A DNA stretch of 39,319 bases from Lactococcus petauri. GTDB taxonomy: Bacteria; Bacillota; Bacilli; Lactobacillales; Streptococcaceae. The translations under genes and the position numbers were made by a program. This document shows positions 1-6,693 of this stretch, in pieces (the first letter of the stretch is position 1; each line of letters begins with the position of its first letter). Below the pieces are notes generated by a model, which was not told where the DNA came from, made no database searches, and worked only from the letters and a program-made list of their open reading frames with translations. The stretch is from positions 1-39,319 of the forward strand of contig NZ_MUIZ01000009.1 of assembly GCF_002154895.1 (NCBI RefSeq), given 5' to 3'.

Positions 1-23
1 ACTCAGTATTTAGGAACTTTATG

Positions 24-49
24 AAAGCTATGGACTAATCTATAGCTTT
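24..49 (+). terminator. Terminator of a gene left of the window
   Basis: Inverted repeat AAAGCTAT / ATAGCTTT with a 10-base loop followed by a T-run. It would end transcription coming from outside the window before the parA promoter. Confidence 0.6.
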
Positions 50-98
50 TTGTTTATAATAAATACATATAAATATAGTTCATACGTATAGTTGTTGC

Positions 99-127
99 TT
101 GACAGTGCTACTTATAAAATGTATAAT
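99..127 (+). promoter_or_regulatory. parA promoter
   Basis: Consensus -35 TTGACA (99-104), 17-base spacer and -10 TATAAT (122-127). A start near 134 leaves a leader of about 50 bases. The palindromes at 82-89 and 144-153 bracket the promoter, so autorepression by the partition proteins is plausible (inference). Confidence 0.75.
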
Positions 128-143
128 ATTTATATATAACAAA

Positions 144-153
144 TATACGTATA
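144..153. promoter_or_regulatory. Candidate partition operator/centromere palindrome
   Basis: Perfect palindrome TATACGTATA just downstream of the parA promoter. An 8-base core (ATACGTAT) also lies at 82-89, upstream of the -35, and the full 10-mer recurs at 1007-1016 in the gap between parA and its partner. This placement fits binding sites for a small centromere-binding protein. Confidence 0.5.
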
Positions 154-182
154 CATATTAAATGTATTTATAAGGAGGAGTT

Positions 183-974
183 ATGGAAATAGTATCATTT
201 TCAGCAATCAAAGGCGGAGTTGGTAAAACTACTTTAGCATTTAACTTTGGCGAATGGTTAGCTAATACTGGAAAAAATGTCCTTTTCATTGATTTAGACC
301 ATCAATGCAATTTATCTCAAATTTATGATATCTATGATAATGAGGGAACAGTAGGAAACATATTTAAAGACCTAGGTAAAGTAAAAATTCATTCAGTGTC
401 AGAAAACGTTTCTCTCATTGCAGGAGATATGCGCTTAGATGATATTGAAAGAGATGTTGAGAATAAAACGAACAAAAACATGTTACTATACTTATGGCTT
501 TCAGATAATTATGAACGCTTAAATCTAGAACAGTTTGATTATATCATTCTTGATACTCATCCAGATTTTTCTACTGCTACAAAAAATGCTTTAATAATTA
601 GTAATTCAATTATCAGCCCTCTAACTCCAAGTGAGCATGGATATAATGCAAAATTTAATTTGGAAGAAAGAATCAAAGATTTGAAAGACGAAGCAATTGA
701 CTATTCGACAAGAGAGTCATACTTTACTGCAAATTTATATTATGTTGCTAATATGGTTAAGCACAATACTAAATCTTCTAGGGAACTCTTGGAAGCAATT
801 AAAGATGAAAATAATATTTTAGCTATTATACCGGAAAAAGAAATTTTTAATAGAACTACTTTGGATAAGAAATCAGTTTCTGCATTTGAGTCGGATCATA
901 AAATTTACACGAAGCATAAAAAATTCTTTGATGAAATATCGGATAGCTTTAATAAAATTTCAACAACAATATAG
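183..974 (+). CDS. parA: ParA-type partition ATPase
   Basis: ParA/MinD-superfamily ATPase of 263 residues that segregates low-copy plasmids by ATP-dependent binding to the nucleoid and to a centromere-bound partner. The deviant Walker A KGGVGKTT is at residues 10-17. The following FIDLDHQCNLSQ segment matches the usual DxDxQ-N region, and YIILDTHPDF near residue 120 is the Walker B/switch region. The length fits a small (type Ib) ParA with no N-terminal DNA-binding domain, which agrees with operator-like palindromes and a separate small partner gene at 1115. A strong GGAGGAG ribosome site lies before the ATG. Family assignment is secure; the exact partition type is inferred. Confidence 0.93.
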   Translation: MEIVSFSAIKGGVGKTTLAFNFGEWLANTGKNVLFIDLDHQCNLSQIYDIYDNEGTVGNIFKDLGKVKIHSVSENVSLIAGDMRLDDIERDVENKTNKNMLLYLWLSDNYERLNLEQFDYIILDTHPDFSTATKNALIISNSIISPLTPSEHGYNAKFNLEERIKDLKDEAIDYSTRESYFTANLYYVANMVKHNTKSSRELLEAIKDENNILAIIPEKEIFNRTTLDKKSVSAFESDHKIYTKHKKFFDEISDSFNKISTTI

Positions 975-1006
975 CGACAATGTATTTATCATTCATAAAT
1001 AATAAA

Positions 1007-1016
1007 TATACGTATA
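1007..1016. promoter_or_regulatory. Second full TATACGTATA palindrome
   Basis: Same 10-base palindrome as at 144-153, in the 140-base gap between parA and the partner gene. It could be part of the centromere or an operator for a separate partner promoter; a possible -35/-10 pair (TTGATG, TAGAAT) lies at about 1060-1088. No other feature was seen in this gap. Confidence 0.45.
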
Positions 1017-1114
1017 AACATACATCGTATTTTGTAAATGACATATAACGTGTGTTTATATTTGATGCTTACGATTATAATTATAGAATATATTAGTTAA
1101 ATAAAGGAGATATA

Positions 1115-1354
1115 ATGGCTTTTGATCCCAAAAATAAAAAAATACAACAAGCACTACGTGAACCAGAAAATAAAAAAGTGAATGAAAGTGAGGAGAAAGT
1201 TTCTCTTCCTAGTTATAAAGAAAAAGAAGAAAAAACTCAAAATTATACATTCAGTTTGCAGCCGAGTGTAAGAAAAAAACTCACTGCAATTTCTAAAGAA
1301 CAAGGTTTTCCATCTGCATCGAGCTTCATTAATGAATTGATTAAAGGACTTTAA
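1115..1354 (+). CDS. Small centromere-binding/RHH-like partition partner
   Basis: A 79-residue basic protein with a charged, probably disordered first half rich in K and E, and a C-terminal segment from about residue 47 (YTFSLQPSVRKKLTAIS, then GFPSASSFINELIK). That segment has the strand-helix-helix spacing of ribbon-helix-helix proteins. Position after parA and size suggest the ParB-role protein that binds TATACGTATA sites. The ribosome site AAAGGAG precedes the ATG. The fold is inferred from pattern, not from a search. Confidence 0.6.
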   Translation: MAFDPKNKKIQQALREPENKKVNESEEKVSLPSYKEKEEKTQNYTFSLQPSVRKKLTAISKEQGFPSASSFINELIKGL

Positions 1355-1384
1355 TGTGAAATCCGCAAATGAATAGGAGAAAAT

Positions 1385-1744
1385 ATGGATTTAAAAGAAA
1401 CTACTGAAAATGATTTAAAAAGACAATCTGAACACAAAGTAAAAATTAATAATCGAAGCTTTAAATGGGCTAGTTTTAATTATTATGTTGTATTGTTAGA
1501 TACAGAGAACAGTAATTCTAATAATACTAAATATAACGTTGGAGATAGTATAATTTTAGAAGATTATTCAGGACATACTTCAGAAAAGATGAAGATAAAA
1601 GATATTATCCGTAATGCTGATGATTATGTTGGTCAATACTCATGGTATGATGCATTTTATATGATGTCTGAAGTAAGGAGAGTAGAGGAAGAACAAAAAA
1701 TTGAGGATATACTAAACCATGGCTACGCAATAATTATATTTTAG
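1385..1744 (+). CDS. Hypothetical protein downstream of the partition genes
   Basis: A 119-residue protein, not recognised, 30 bases after the partition partner with its own AGGAG site, so probably co-transcribed. The middle (YNVGDSIILEDYSG, then KIKDII) has a weak resemblance to ASCH/DUF3850-like beta-barrel proteins, which carry a vGD.iiL motif; too little is conserved to assign function. A weak A/T-rich hairpin with a T-run (about 1745-1780) follows the stop and may terminate this operon. Confidence 0.6.
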   Translation: MDLKETTENDLKRQSEHKVKINNRSFKWASFNYYVVLLDTENSNSNNTKYNVGDSIILEDYSGHTSEKMKIKDIIRNADDYVGQYSWYDAFYMMSEVRRVEEEQKIEDILNHGYAIIIF

Positions 1745-1816
1745 TTAAAAAAGGGAAATAAAAAATTTCTCTTTTTTTTAATAAATTTTATGGTTTGTTT
1801 GCAGTATAAGTTTTAA

Positions 1817-1841
1817 ATAATATTGATATATTCAATATTAT
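1817..1841. promoter_or_regulatory. Inverted-repeat operator (ATATTGATA box)
   Basis: Perfect 10-base arms ATAATATTGA / TCAATATTAT around 5 bases, ending 3 bases before the -35 of the next gene. A further ATATTGATA half-site (1872-1880) overlaps its -10. The same box forms an inverted repeat at 18178-18198, in front of another gene. Confidence 0.5.
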
Positions 1842-1844
1842 CCC

Positions 1845-1873
1845 TTGCAAAATAAGGTTTTAAAGTATATAAT
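1845..1873 (+). promoter_or_regulatory. Promoter of the 269-residue hypothetical gene
   Basis: TTGCAA (1845-1850), 17-base spacer, TATAAT (1868-1873). Boxed in by the ATATTGATA operator elements, so it is probably regulated. Confidence 0.7.
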
Positions 1874-1915
1874 ATTGATAAAATCGATAAAAGGGTTGCG
1901 TGGAGGAAACATAAA

Positions 1916-2725
1916 ATGAGAAATTATAAAGACTGGTTAAAGGCTCACCCTGAAGAAGCATTGCCTAAGAAAGATCATTGGAGAATGGAAATTTTTGAGA
2001 CAGAGCCAATCACTTTGAAACAAGATGAATTTTTCATTAATTTTTGGGCATCAGACGATGAGAGCGCAGTAAATAAAGACCTTTATGAAAAATATGATAA
2101 ACGGAACTGTTGGTATCATGGATTGATTACTGATTGGAGTTCCGATAAATTGTGTTTATATTTTGCATATCTATGTGAAGATGGACGTATTTTAGAAATT
2201 ATTGAACAAACACAACGGTATAAAAATAAAAAAGGAGTTGAAGAATATCACTATTTTGGCTATGATATGCGTATTACAGCAGCACCGTATCAACAAAATG
2301 TGGATTCCATCCGTATACCGTTTGGACTATTTCCAGACCGAGAGATGCCTAAACTCATTAATAGTATGTTAGAGGGTTATTTTCAATTTAATAAGTGTTT
2401 GCCTAAGCGTCAAAACATCAACAAAGATTTGGTTGTCCAAGGGCGTTACGAATCTGAAGAGTTCATCTTTGATATAGCAAATTGTTGTGGAGGTCCTGGA
2501 ATATCTTGCTATGACAAAAAAACTGGTGAACAAATCTATCATTCTAACGGTAGCGGAAGAAGTTGGGAACCATTTGGTAATGCTTACCGAGAAGGTAAAA
2601 TGTTAGAATTTTTGATGAAAGAAAAAAAGCAAATGGACAATTTGGTTGAAAGAATTAAAAGAGGAGAATTTCAATCTGAACAACCCCAGGACTGGAAAGA
2701 AAATATTTCCGATTCAACAAATTAA
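1916..2725 (+). CDS. Hypothetical protein, 269 aa
   Basis: Family not recognised. The protein is soluble, with no signal peptide or membrane segment, and rich in aromatic residues. It has a Cys-Cys-Gly-Gly segment near residue 190 and a charged C-terminal helix that could be a short coiled coil. It has its own well-formed promoter and a GGAGG ribosome site 8 bases before the ATG. It stands alone between the partition operon and the Fst locus. The inverted repeat at its promoter is shared with the zinc-ribbon membrane protein gene that starts at 18145, so both may answer to the same regulator (inference). Confidence 0.65.
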   Translation: MRNYKDWLKAHPEEALPKKDHWRMEIFETEPITLKQDEFFINFWASDDESAVNKDLYEKYDKRNCWYHGLITDWSSDKLCLYFAYLCEDGRILEIIEQTQRYKNKKGVEEYHYFGYDMRITAAPYQQNVDSIRIPFGLFPDREMPKLINSMLEGYFQFNKCLPKRQNINKDLVVQGRYESEEFIFDIANCCGGPGISCYDKKTGEQIYHSNGSGRSWEPFGNAYREGKMLEFLMKEKKQMDNLVERIKRGEFQSEQPQDWKENISDSTN

Positions 2726-2761
2726 ATTTCACACAAGGAAGCGTCAAAATGTTCTAAACCA

Positions 2762-2861
2762 TTGACAAGGATATAGAATATGTTATAATTTATTTAGCGA
2801 AGTGAATAGCGCTAAAAGTAAAAAGCATGAAAACAAAAAAACGAGGACGGCTATCCTCGTT
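2762..2861 (+). ncRNA. Antisense antitoxin RNA of the Fst-type locus
   Basis: Promoter TTGACA (2762-2767), 16-base spacer, TATAAT (2784-2789) preceded by TG. Predicted RNA runs from about 2796 to the bidirectional terminator at 2840-2861 (AACGAGGA / TCCTCGTT), followed by T-runs on both strands. It converges on the toxin gene and shares its terminator, the arrangement known for the par/Fst locus of pAD1, where the short RNA blocks toxin translation. Confidence 0.7.
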
Positions 2862-2917
2862 TTTTCTTTTGTTAGCAGCGACAACTAACTCAGGCCAGAT
2901 GGCACTTTTCCAAACTA

Positions 2918-3019
2918 TCATTTTCGCTTGTCTAGCCAACAAGAAATGAGCTTAACAGCTACACCAGAAATAATCGGTGCAATGATAGTTGTGAATAGGA
3001 CTAAAAGTATACTTTGCAT
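2918..3019 (-). CDS. Fst-family type I toxin
   Basis: A 33-residue membrane peptide beginning MQSILLVLF, with the family hallmark APII in the hydrophobic helix and a C-terminal SCWLDKRK tail. This matches the Fst/Ldr layout of a hydrophobic helix, a conserved proline and a charged tail. Fst peptides insert in the membrane and disturb the envelope when the unstable antisense RNA is lost, killing plasmid-free cells. The start is fixed by GGAGG about 6 bases upstream. An extended -10 (TGTTATAAT on the minus strand, 3070-3078) is the likely toxin promoter. Confidence 0.82.
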   Translation of the reverse strand: MQSILLVLFTTIIAPIISGVAVKLISCWLDKRK

Positions 3020-3069
3020 GAAAACACCTCCTCCCGTTTCAGTCTAGGATTCGGCAAGTGCCAGTAAAT

Positions 3070-3078
3070 ATTATAACA
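3070..3078 (-). promoter_or_regulatory. Extended -10 of the Fst toxin mRNA
   Basis: Minus-strand TGTTATAAT with no convincing -35. Start near 3063 would give a leader of about 45 bases before the strong ribosome site. Confidence 0.5.
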
Positions 3079-3223
3079 TAGTGTTGCCCTATCGTGTGAG
3101 AGAACAAAGAAGACAACAAGGTATGCTACAATGTCTTACTTTCACTTTCTGCTATAATGGGATTTATAAAAGGTCAAATAAGTTGAGCATTGAGTTCAGT
3201 CAAAAGAATGTGAGGTGGAGTGA

Positions 3224-3520
3224 ATGCTAAAAGATGAGTATTTTGTGTTCACTGGAACACTGACAACGATGACGAGAAAACAAGCACAATCTATTGTTAC
3301 TGGATTAAAAGGACATAACCAAAGCAGCGTGACTAAGAAAACCACACGACTCGTCACAGGTTATTTTCCGATTGATCTAATAAAAGGCTATCATCCATCA
3401 CAGAAGCTGCTAGAAGCAGCAGAAGCTGTCCAATCAGGGCAACAAATAAGAATAATGTCTGAGAAAGATTTTATTGAATTTATAGCTCAAACTTTTCAAC
3501 TTCTTTCAAAAGGCTTATAG
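3224..3520 (+). CDS. Stand-alone BRCT-domain protein
   Basis: A 98-residue protein almost entirely a BRCT domain. FVFTGTL near the N-terminus, MTRKQAQ..V..LKG, VTKKTTRLVTG and a C-terminal I.IMSEKDFIEFI match the BRCT modules of NAD-dependent DNA ligase and DNA polymerase III epsilon. BRCT domains bind DNA ends or protein partners. As a single-domain plasmid protein its role is unknown; a function in DNA repair or replication is only inferred. A ribosome site (GGTGGAG) precedes the ATG, and an extended -10 (TGCTATAAT) lies about 70 bases upstream. Confidence 0.8.
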   Translation: MLKDEYFVFTGTLTTMTRKQAQSIVTGLKGHNQSSVTKKTTRLVTGYFPIDLIKGYHPSQKLLEAAEAVQSGQQIRIMSEKDFIEFIAQTFQLLSKGL

Positions 3521-3548
3521 ATTATTTTGTAATAACGATAGAACAGTA

Positions 3549-3577
3549 TTCTCTATATTTTAGAGAGTGCTGTTTTT
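3549..3577 (+). terminator. Terminator after the BRCT gene
   Basis: Hairpin ACAGTATTCTCTA / TAGAGAGTGCTGT with a short AT loop (one internal mismatch) followed by TTTTTT, 30 bases after the stop codon. Confidence 0.75.
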
Positions 3578-3639
3578 TATAAACTGTAAATTTTAAGTCT
3601 ACTTATAATTTATTTTGATAAATGGTACAATAGCGGTAA

Positions 3640-3678
3640 AAACATGAGTAAATTTTACATGTAAATTTACTCATGTTT
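3640..3678. promoter_or_regulatory. Perfect 16-base palindrome before the resolvase (res/operator candidate)
   Basis: Inverted repeat with perfect 16-base arms (3640-3655 and 3663-3678) and a 7-base centre, directly upstream of the resolvase start. An extended -10 (TGGTACAAT, 3623-3631) lies just before it, so the transcript would begin near the palindrome. Placement and symmetry suit a serine-resolvase binding site that also controls its own gene. Confidence 0.55.
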
Positions 3679-3694
3679 AAAAAAAAGAATTTTT

Positions 3695-4371
3695 ATGGCA
3701 AATATTGGATATATTCGAGTATCTTCACAAGACCAAAATTTAGACCGACAATTAGAAATGATGTCCGAACAAAACATCGATAAACTTTTTCAAGAAAAAG
3801 TCAGCGGAAAAGATACGCAGCGCCCAGAGTTTCAAAAATTGTTGAAGTATATACGTGAAGGTGACCAAGTCATCGTCACCTCTCTTGATCGATTAGGTCG
3901 TGATTATGAGGATATAAAAAACACAGTTGCCTTTATGAAGCAGAAAAATGTCGACTTAAAAATATTAGATGCACAGTTTTTAGATTTTAACACAGGAAGT
4001 GAACTTCTCGACAATGCCATGTTTGATATGTTTTTATCTCTTCTAAGTTGCATCGCACAGAATGAACGTGAGAAAATATGAGAACGGCAACGTCAAGGTG
4101 TACTCTTATCGAAACAAGCAGGCCGATACAAGGGACGACCAACAGAATACTCCTTAGACTCACCAGAGCCTCAAAAAAAGCTAGTTTATATAACTGTAGT
4201 GAAAATGTTAAAAAAGGGAATTCCAGTAGCAAAAATAGCCAAAAAAATGGTCTTTCTCGTCCCACTGTTTATAAAATAAAAAAATCCATTAAAAAATATA
4301 CTGAAGCTTCTTTTGAGGAAGACTTAGAAGAACAAGTAGAGGTTAATCTTAGAGATTACGACACCCTCTAA
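3695..4371 (+). pseudogene. Serine resolvase/invertase, broken by a stop codon and a frameshift
   Basis: The N-terminal catalytic domain is intact, with Ser10 in YIRVSSQDQ and LDRLGR. It ends at an in-frame TGA (4079-4081) after QNEREKI, where relatives have Arg, so a single CGA-to-TGA change would explain it. Reading on in frame gives ERQRQG and KAGRYKGRP, the normal linker. A second lesion in an A-run near 4239-4246 shifts the DNA-binding end (LSRPTVYKIKKSIKK) into another frame. A 128-residue catalytic fragment could still be made but lacks the helix-turn-helix. An intact homologue sits at 13519. Confidence 0.85.
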
Positions 4372-4399
4372 AAATTGGAAAATAATAAATAGATGATTA

Positions 4400-4408
4400 T
4401 GATATAAT
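4400..4408 (+). promoter_or_regulatory. hup promoter (extended -10)
   Basis: TGATATAAT with no clear -35, 33 bases before the hup start codon. The same TGATATAAT box is used by the holin-like toxin loci. Confidence 0.5.
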
Positions 4409-4441
4409 GTACTTAAAATAGAGAATATAGGAGAAATCAAC

Positions 4442-4717
4442 ATGACAAACAAAAAAGAACTTGTAGCTGCAATGGCAACTAAATCAGGCTTAACACAAAA
4501 AAATAGTGAGCTTGCACTTAATGCAATGGTTGAAAGTATCACTGAGTTTTTATCAAAAAAAGACAATGTTCAACTTATTGGATTTGGGACTTTTGAAACA
4601 CGAGAACGTGCAGCACGTGAAGGTCGTAACCCACAAACAGGGAAGAAAATCAAAATCAAAGCAACAACTGCCCCAGCATTTAAAGCAGGTAAGGCTTTGA
4701 AAGACGCTGTGAAATAG
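4442..4717 (+). CDS. hup: HU-type nucleoid DNA-binding protein
   Basis: A 91-residue HU/IHF-family protein that binds and bends DNA as a dimer. The family signature GFGTFETRERAAREGRNP occupies about residues 47-64 and includes the Arg-Asn-Pro tip of the beta arm. The C-terminal FKAGKALKDAVK is standard for HU. Length is normal and an AGGAG site precedes the ATG. Plasmid-borne HU may support replication, partition or recombination (inference). Its last 14 codons recur in decayed form at 16001-16045, again directly ahead of a holin-like toxin locus. Confidence 0.95.
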   Translation: MTNKKELVAAMATKSGLTQKNSELALNAMVESITEFLSKKDNVQLIGFGTFETRERAAREGRNPQTGKKIKIKATTAPAFKAGKALKDAVK

Positions 4718-4727
4718 GATATTACTT

Positions 4728-4877
4728 TTGACAAATCTCTAGCTTTTGATATAATAAAGGTAAAGAAAAAGAGCTTGCGCAAACAAGCTCCATAGAGACC
4801 GTTTAAGACGGTTGACAAGTAACTTATCTAAAAATAGAATCGCACTCGGTCAAAAGTTAGCGGTTCTATTTTTTTAT
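4728..4877 (+). ncRNA. Antisense antitoxin RNA, holin-like toxin locus 1
   Basis: Promoter TTGACA (4728-4733), 16-base spacer, TATAAT (4750-4755). The predicted RNA of about 115 nt has three hairpins: GAGCTTG/CAAGCTC (4771-4777, 4084-like partner at 4784-4790), ACCGT/ACGGT (4798-4812), and a terminator AATAGAATCGC/GCGGTTCTATT (4833-4843, 4860-4870). The terminator contains the toxin stop codon on the other strand. A second copy at 16056-16198 keeps all three stems with compensating changes. Confidence 0.7.
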
Positions 4878-4967
4878 GTTCTTTACAATCACAATAATGA
4901 GATTGAGCAACATAACAATGAAACTTGCGAACGTAATCATCAATGTTAAGCTGTCTGAAACACTCAA
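4866..4967 (-). CDS. Holin-like type I toxin (Hol-Tox family), copy 1
   Basis: A 33-residue membrane peptide starting with TTG (read as MSVSDSLTLM) and ending VKNIKK. The single hydrophobic helix followed by a lysine tail, and the start motif MSVxxSLxLM, match the putative holin-like toxin family found in Firmicutes type I systems. The ribosome site AAAGGC sits 6-8 bases before the TTG, and no in-frame ATG alternative is credible. A 9-codon leader ORF ends 12 bases upstream. The sister copy at 16189-16290 has the same length, start codon and tail. Confidence 0.78.
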   Translation of the reverse strand: MSVSDSLTLMITFASFIVMLLNLIIVIVKNIKK

Positions 4968-4980
4968 AAACGTTGCCTTT

Positions 4981-5010
4981 CTAGTTTGATAGGGTAAATC
5001 CTATTTTCAA
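4981..5010 (-). promoter_or_regulatory. Leader ORF before toxin copy 1
   Basis: TTG-initiated 9-codon ORF (MKIGFTLSN) whose TAG is followed by exactly 12 bases, containing the toxin ribosome site, and then the toxin TTG. The leader start lies in a small hairpin CCTATT/AATAGG. The spacing is identical in copy 2, which suggests translational coupling. Confidence 0.45.
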
Positions 5011-5049
5011 TAGGCCTCACCCCTCTTTCTATACTTAGCCAACCGCTAT

Positions 5050-5060
5050 TAAACTTTCTC
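5050..5060 (-). promoter_or_regulatory. Region just downstream of the toxin copy 1 promoter
   Basis: The extended -10 TGATATAAT on the minus strand (about 5069-5077) lies just upstream and gives a predicted start in or near this stretch, with a leader of about 90 bases before the toxin. The same box drives toxin copy 2 and both antisense RNAs. Confidence 0.4.
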
Positions 5061-5078
5061 TACTCTAGATTATATCAA

Positions 5079-5120
5079 AAAAGTGATCAACAAGCCATTT
5101 ACGGCCTGTTGATCACTTTT
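5079..5120 (-). terminator. Bidirectional terminator after the 140-residue membrane protein gene
   Basis: Perfect 14-base arms (5079-5092 and 5107-5120), with additional GCC/GGC pairing inside the loop and T-runs on both sides, 12 bases after the minus-strand stop codon. Confidence 0.8.
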
Positions 5121-5131
5121 GGTTTCCTTGT

Positions 5132-5554
5132 TTAGTTGTGATAGAGTTTGGGGTTAAATTTAATCGTGTCAATATGATACTTTTGACAATAAGCCGCAAT
5201 TTGAGTGTCATTATCCAGCTTGACTGTCGTTGCTTGTCCTTGATGATCACACAAGACTATATTGCCTATATACAAGCTGAAGTATCCCTTTATGTCAGTT
5301 TCAATCAATTCATTTTTAGATGAAAGTTTACGAGAACTCCATTCATAAAAGGGGTCATTCTCTACCGAATACTTCAACCAGATTGTCCATAATGCGAGAG
5401 GCAAGATAACAACTGTTCCCATTGGAAGCCAAATGCTACAAATCAGAAAACCATAAATACACCAAAGGACTGTGTTAAGAGCCGCCATGGTTTGAGTATC
5501 ATAAGAAATCCCTTTTAGAGCTTCACGATCACGTCGATTAGCATAAGTTGTCAT
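5132..5554 (-). CDS. Hypothetical membrane protein, 140 aa
   Basis: Not recognised. Two adjacent membrane helices lie at about residues 25-70 (ALNTVLWCIYGFLICSIW, then GTVVILPLALWTIWLKY) after a basic cytoplasmic N-terminus. A soluble C-terminal half of about 70 residues looks beta-rich. No good ribosome site precedes the ATG; the sequence just upstream contains an unusual GGGGACCCC palindrome (about 5561-5569), so the upstream region may have been altered by the IS6 element that begins about 75 bases away. A strong terminator follows. Confidence 0.6.
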   Translation of the reverse strand: MTTYANRRDREALKGISYDTQTMAALNTVLWCIYGFLICSIWLPMGTVVILPLALWTIWLKYSVENDPFYEWSSRKLSSKNELIETDIKGYFSLYIGNIVLCDHQGQATTVKLDNDTQIAAYCQKYHIDTIKFNPKLYHN

Positions 5555-5630
5555 AGCTTGGGGACCCCATGAACAAAAAACTTTAGAGGATAACCCTTAT
5601 GCATGACTTTGCTATAATCAGGGAATTTTT

Positions 5631-6445
5631 GGTTCTGTTGCAAAGATTCCCATAAGCCCTATTCTATTGTAAAATGGAGAAAAAATATTAGTGAGGATTG
5701 GTAGATGAATCATTTCAAAGGTAAACAATTCCAAAAAAGATGTGATAATTGTGGCCGTGGGCTATTATCTTCGTTACAATTTGAGCTATCGTGAAGTCCA
5801 AGAACTGCTTTATGACCGTGGAATAAATGTTTGTCACACAACTATTTATCGTTGGGTTCAAGAATACAGTAAAGTACTCTATCATCTCTGGAAAAAGAAA
5901 AATAGATAGTCCTTCTATTCGTGGAAAATGGACGAAACTTATATTAAAATCAAAGGGCGTTGGCATTATCTTTATCGAGCTATTGATGCGGATGGATTGA
6001 CTTTAGATATCTGATTACGAAAGAAACGCGATACTCAAGCTGCTTATGCGTTCTTGAAACGACTACACAAACAGTTTGGTCAACCAAGAGTAATAGAATA
6101 GTCACGGATAAAGCGCCCTCTATTGGTTCTGCATTTAGAAGGTTACAGAGAAACGGTTTATACACCAAAACAGACCATCGAACCGTGAAATATCTGAACA
6201 ATCTAATAGAACAAAACCATCGACCTATTAAACGACGCAATAAATTTTATCGAAAACTCCGTACTGCCTCAACCACGATTAAGGGTATGGAAATCATTCG
6301 AGGAATATGCAAAAAGAACCGAAGAAATGGAACGCTCTTCGGCTTTTCGGTTTCTAATGAAATCAAAATATTAATGGGAATACCAGCTTAAAGTGACGGT
6401 TGGGCAGAGATAGTGTTGTTGAATTTAAAACTTCGCAACAGAACC
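5631..6445 (+). mobile_element. Degenerate IS6-family element (ISS1/IS1216 group)
   Basis: About 0.8 kb, bounded by matching ends: left GGTTCTGTTGCAAAGATT (5631-5648) and right AAACTTCGCAACAGAACC (6428-6445). Length and ends are those of the ISS1/IS1216 group, which moves by replicative cointegrate formation. The transposase inside is broken. The flanking 8-mers (GAATTTTT and GCTTGACA) differ, so there is no target duplication and the element's neighbourhood has recombined. Confidence 0.9.
5705..6391 (+). pseudogene. IS6-family DDE transposase, multiply disrupted
   Basis: Starts MNHFKGKQF and ends GFSVSNEIKILMGIPA, as in ISS1/IS1216 transposases, and includes the WKMDETYIKIKG catalytic region. 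Defects: an extra base in the A-run near 5727-5733, in-frame TAG at 5907-5909 (after KKKNR), in-frame TGA at 6012-6014 replacing Trp in DIWLRKK, and about 5 extra bases near 6097-6104 before VTDKAPS. Not functional. Confidence 0.9.
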
Positions 6446-6447
6446 GC

Positions 6448-6476
6448 TTGACATACCTGTTCTAGCAATGTAAAAT
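6448..6476 (+). promoter_or_regulatory. Promoter abutting the IS6 right end
   Basis: TTGACA (6448-6453), 17-base spacer, TAAAAT (6471-6476), beginning two bases after the right inverted repeat. It would drive the broken small gene and the membrane protein that follow. Confidence 0.6.
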
Positions 6477-6503
6477 TAAGTCATCAAAAATAAAGGAGTG
6501 CTC

Positions 6504-6665
6504 ATGGGAACATAAAGAATTAGTTCAGATAAAATAGTGGCACAAAGCGCTGTCTCTAAGCTGACAAGCCTCGTAGGAGAAGGAATTCAAAATGAAAACA
6601 TCGAATTTTCAGTTAGTACATTACCTTGTATGAAAACACATTCGGATTCTGAAAATAAAAGTTAA
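6504..6665 (+). pseudogene. Small broken ORF
   Basis: AAAGGAG ribosome site, then ATG-GGA-ACA-TAA. The frame then continues for about 48 codons (RISSDKIVAQSAVSKLTSL, ending HSDSENKS) to a TAA. One base change at the early TAA would restore a peptide of about 53 residues. Not recognised. Its position before a four-helix membrane protein recalls a small secreted peptide with an immunity protein, but no hallmark supports that. Confidence 0.4.
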
Positions 6666-6693
6666 AAATATGTTTTGACAAAGGATAATCAAA

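Noticed and set aside
5561-5569. GGGGACCCC palindrome as an operator
   Set aside because: Single short copy with no partner site; noted only because the ribosome site of the adjacent gene is missing.
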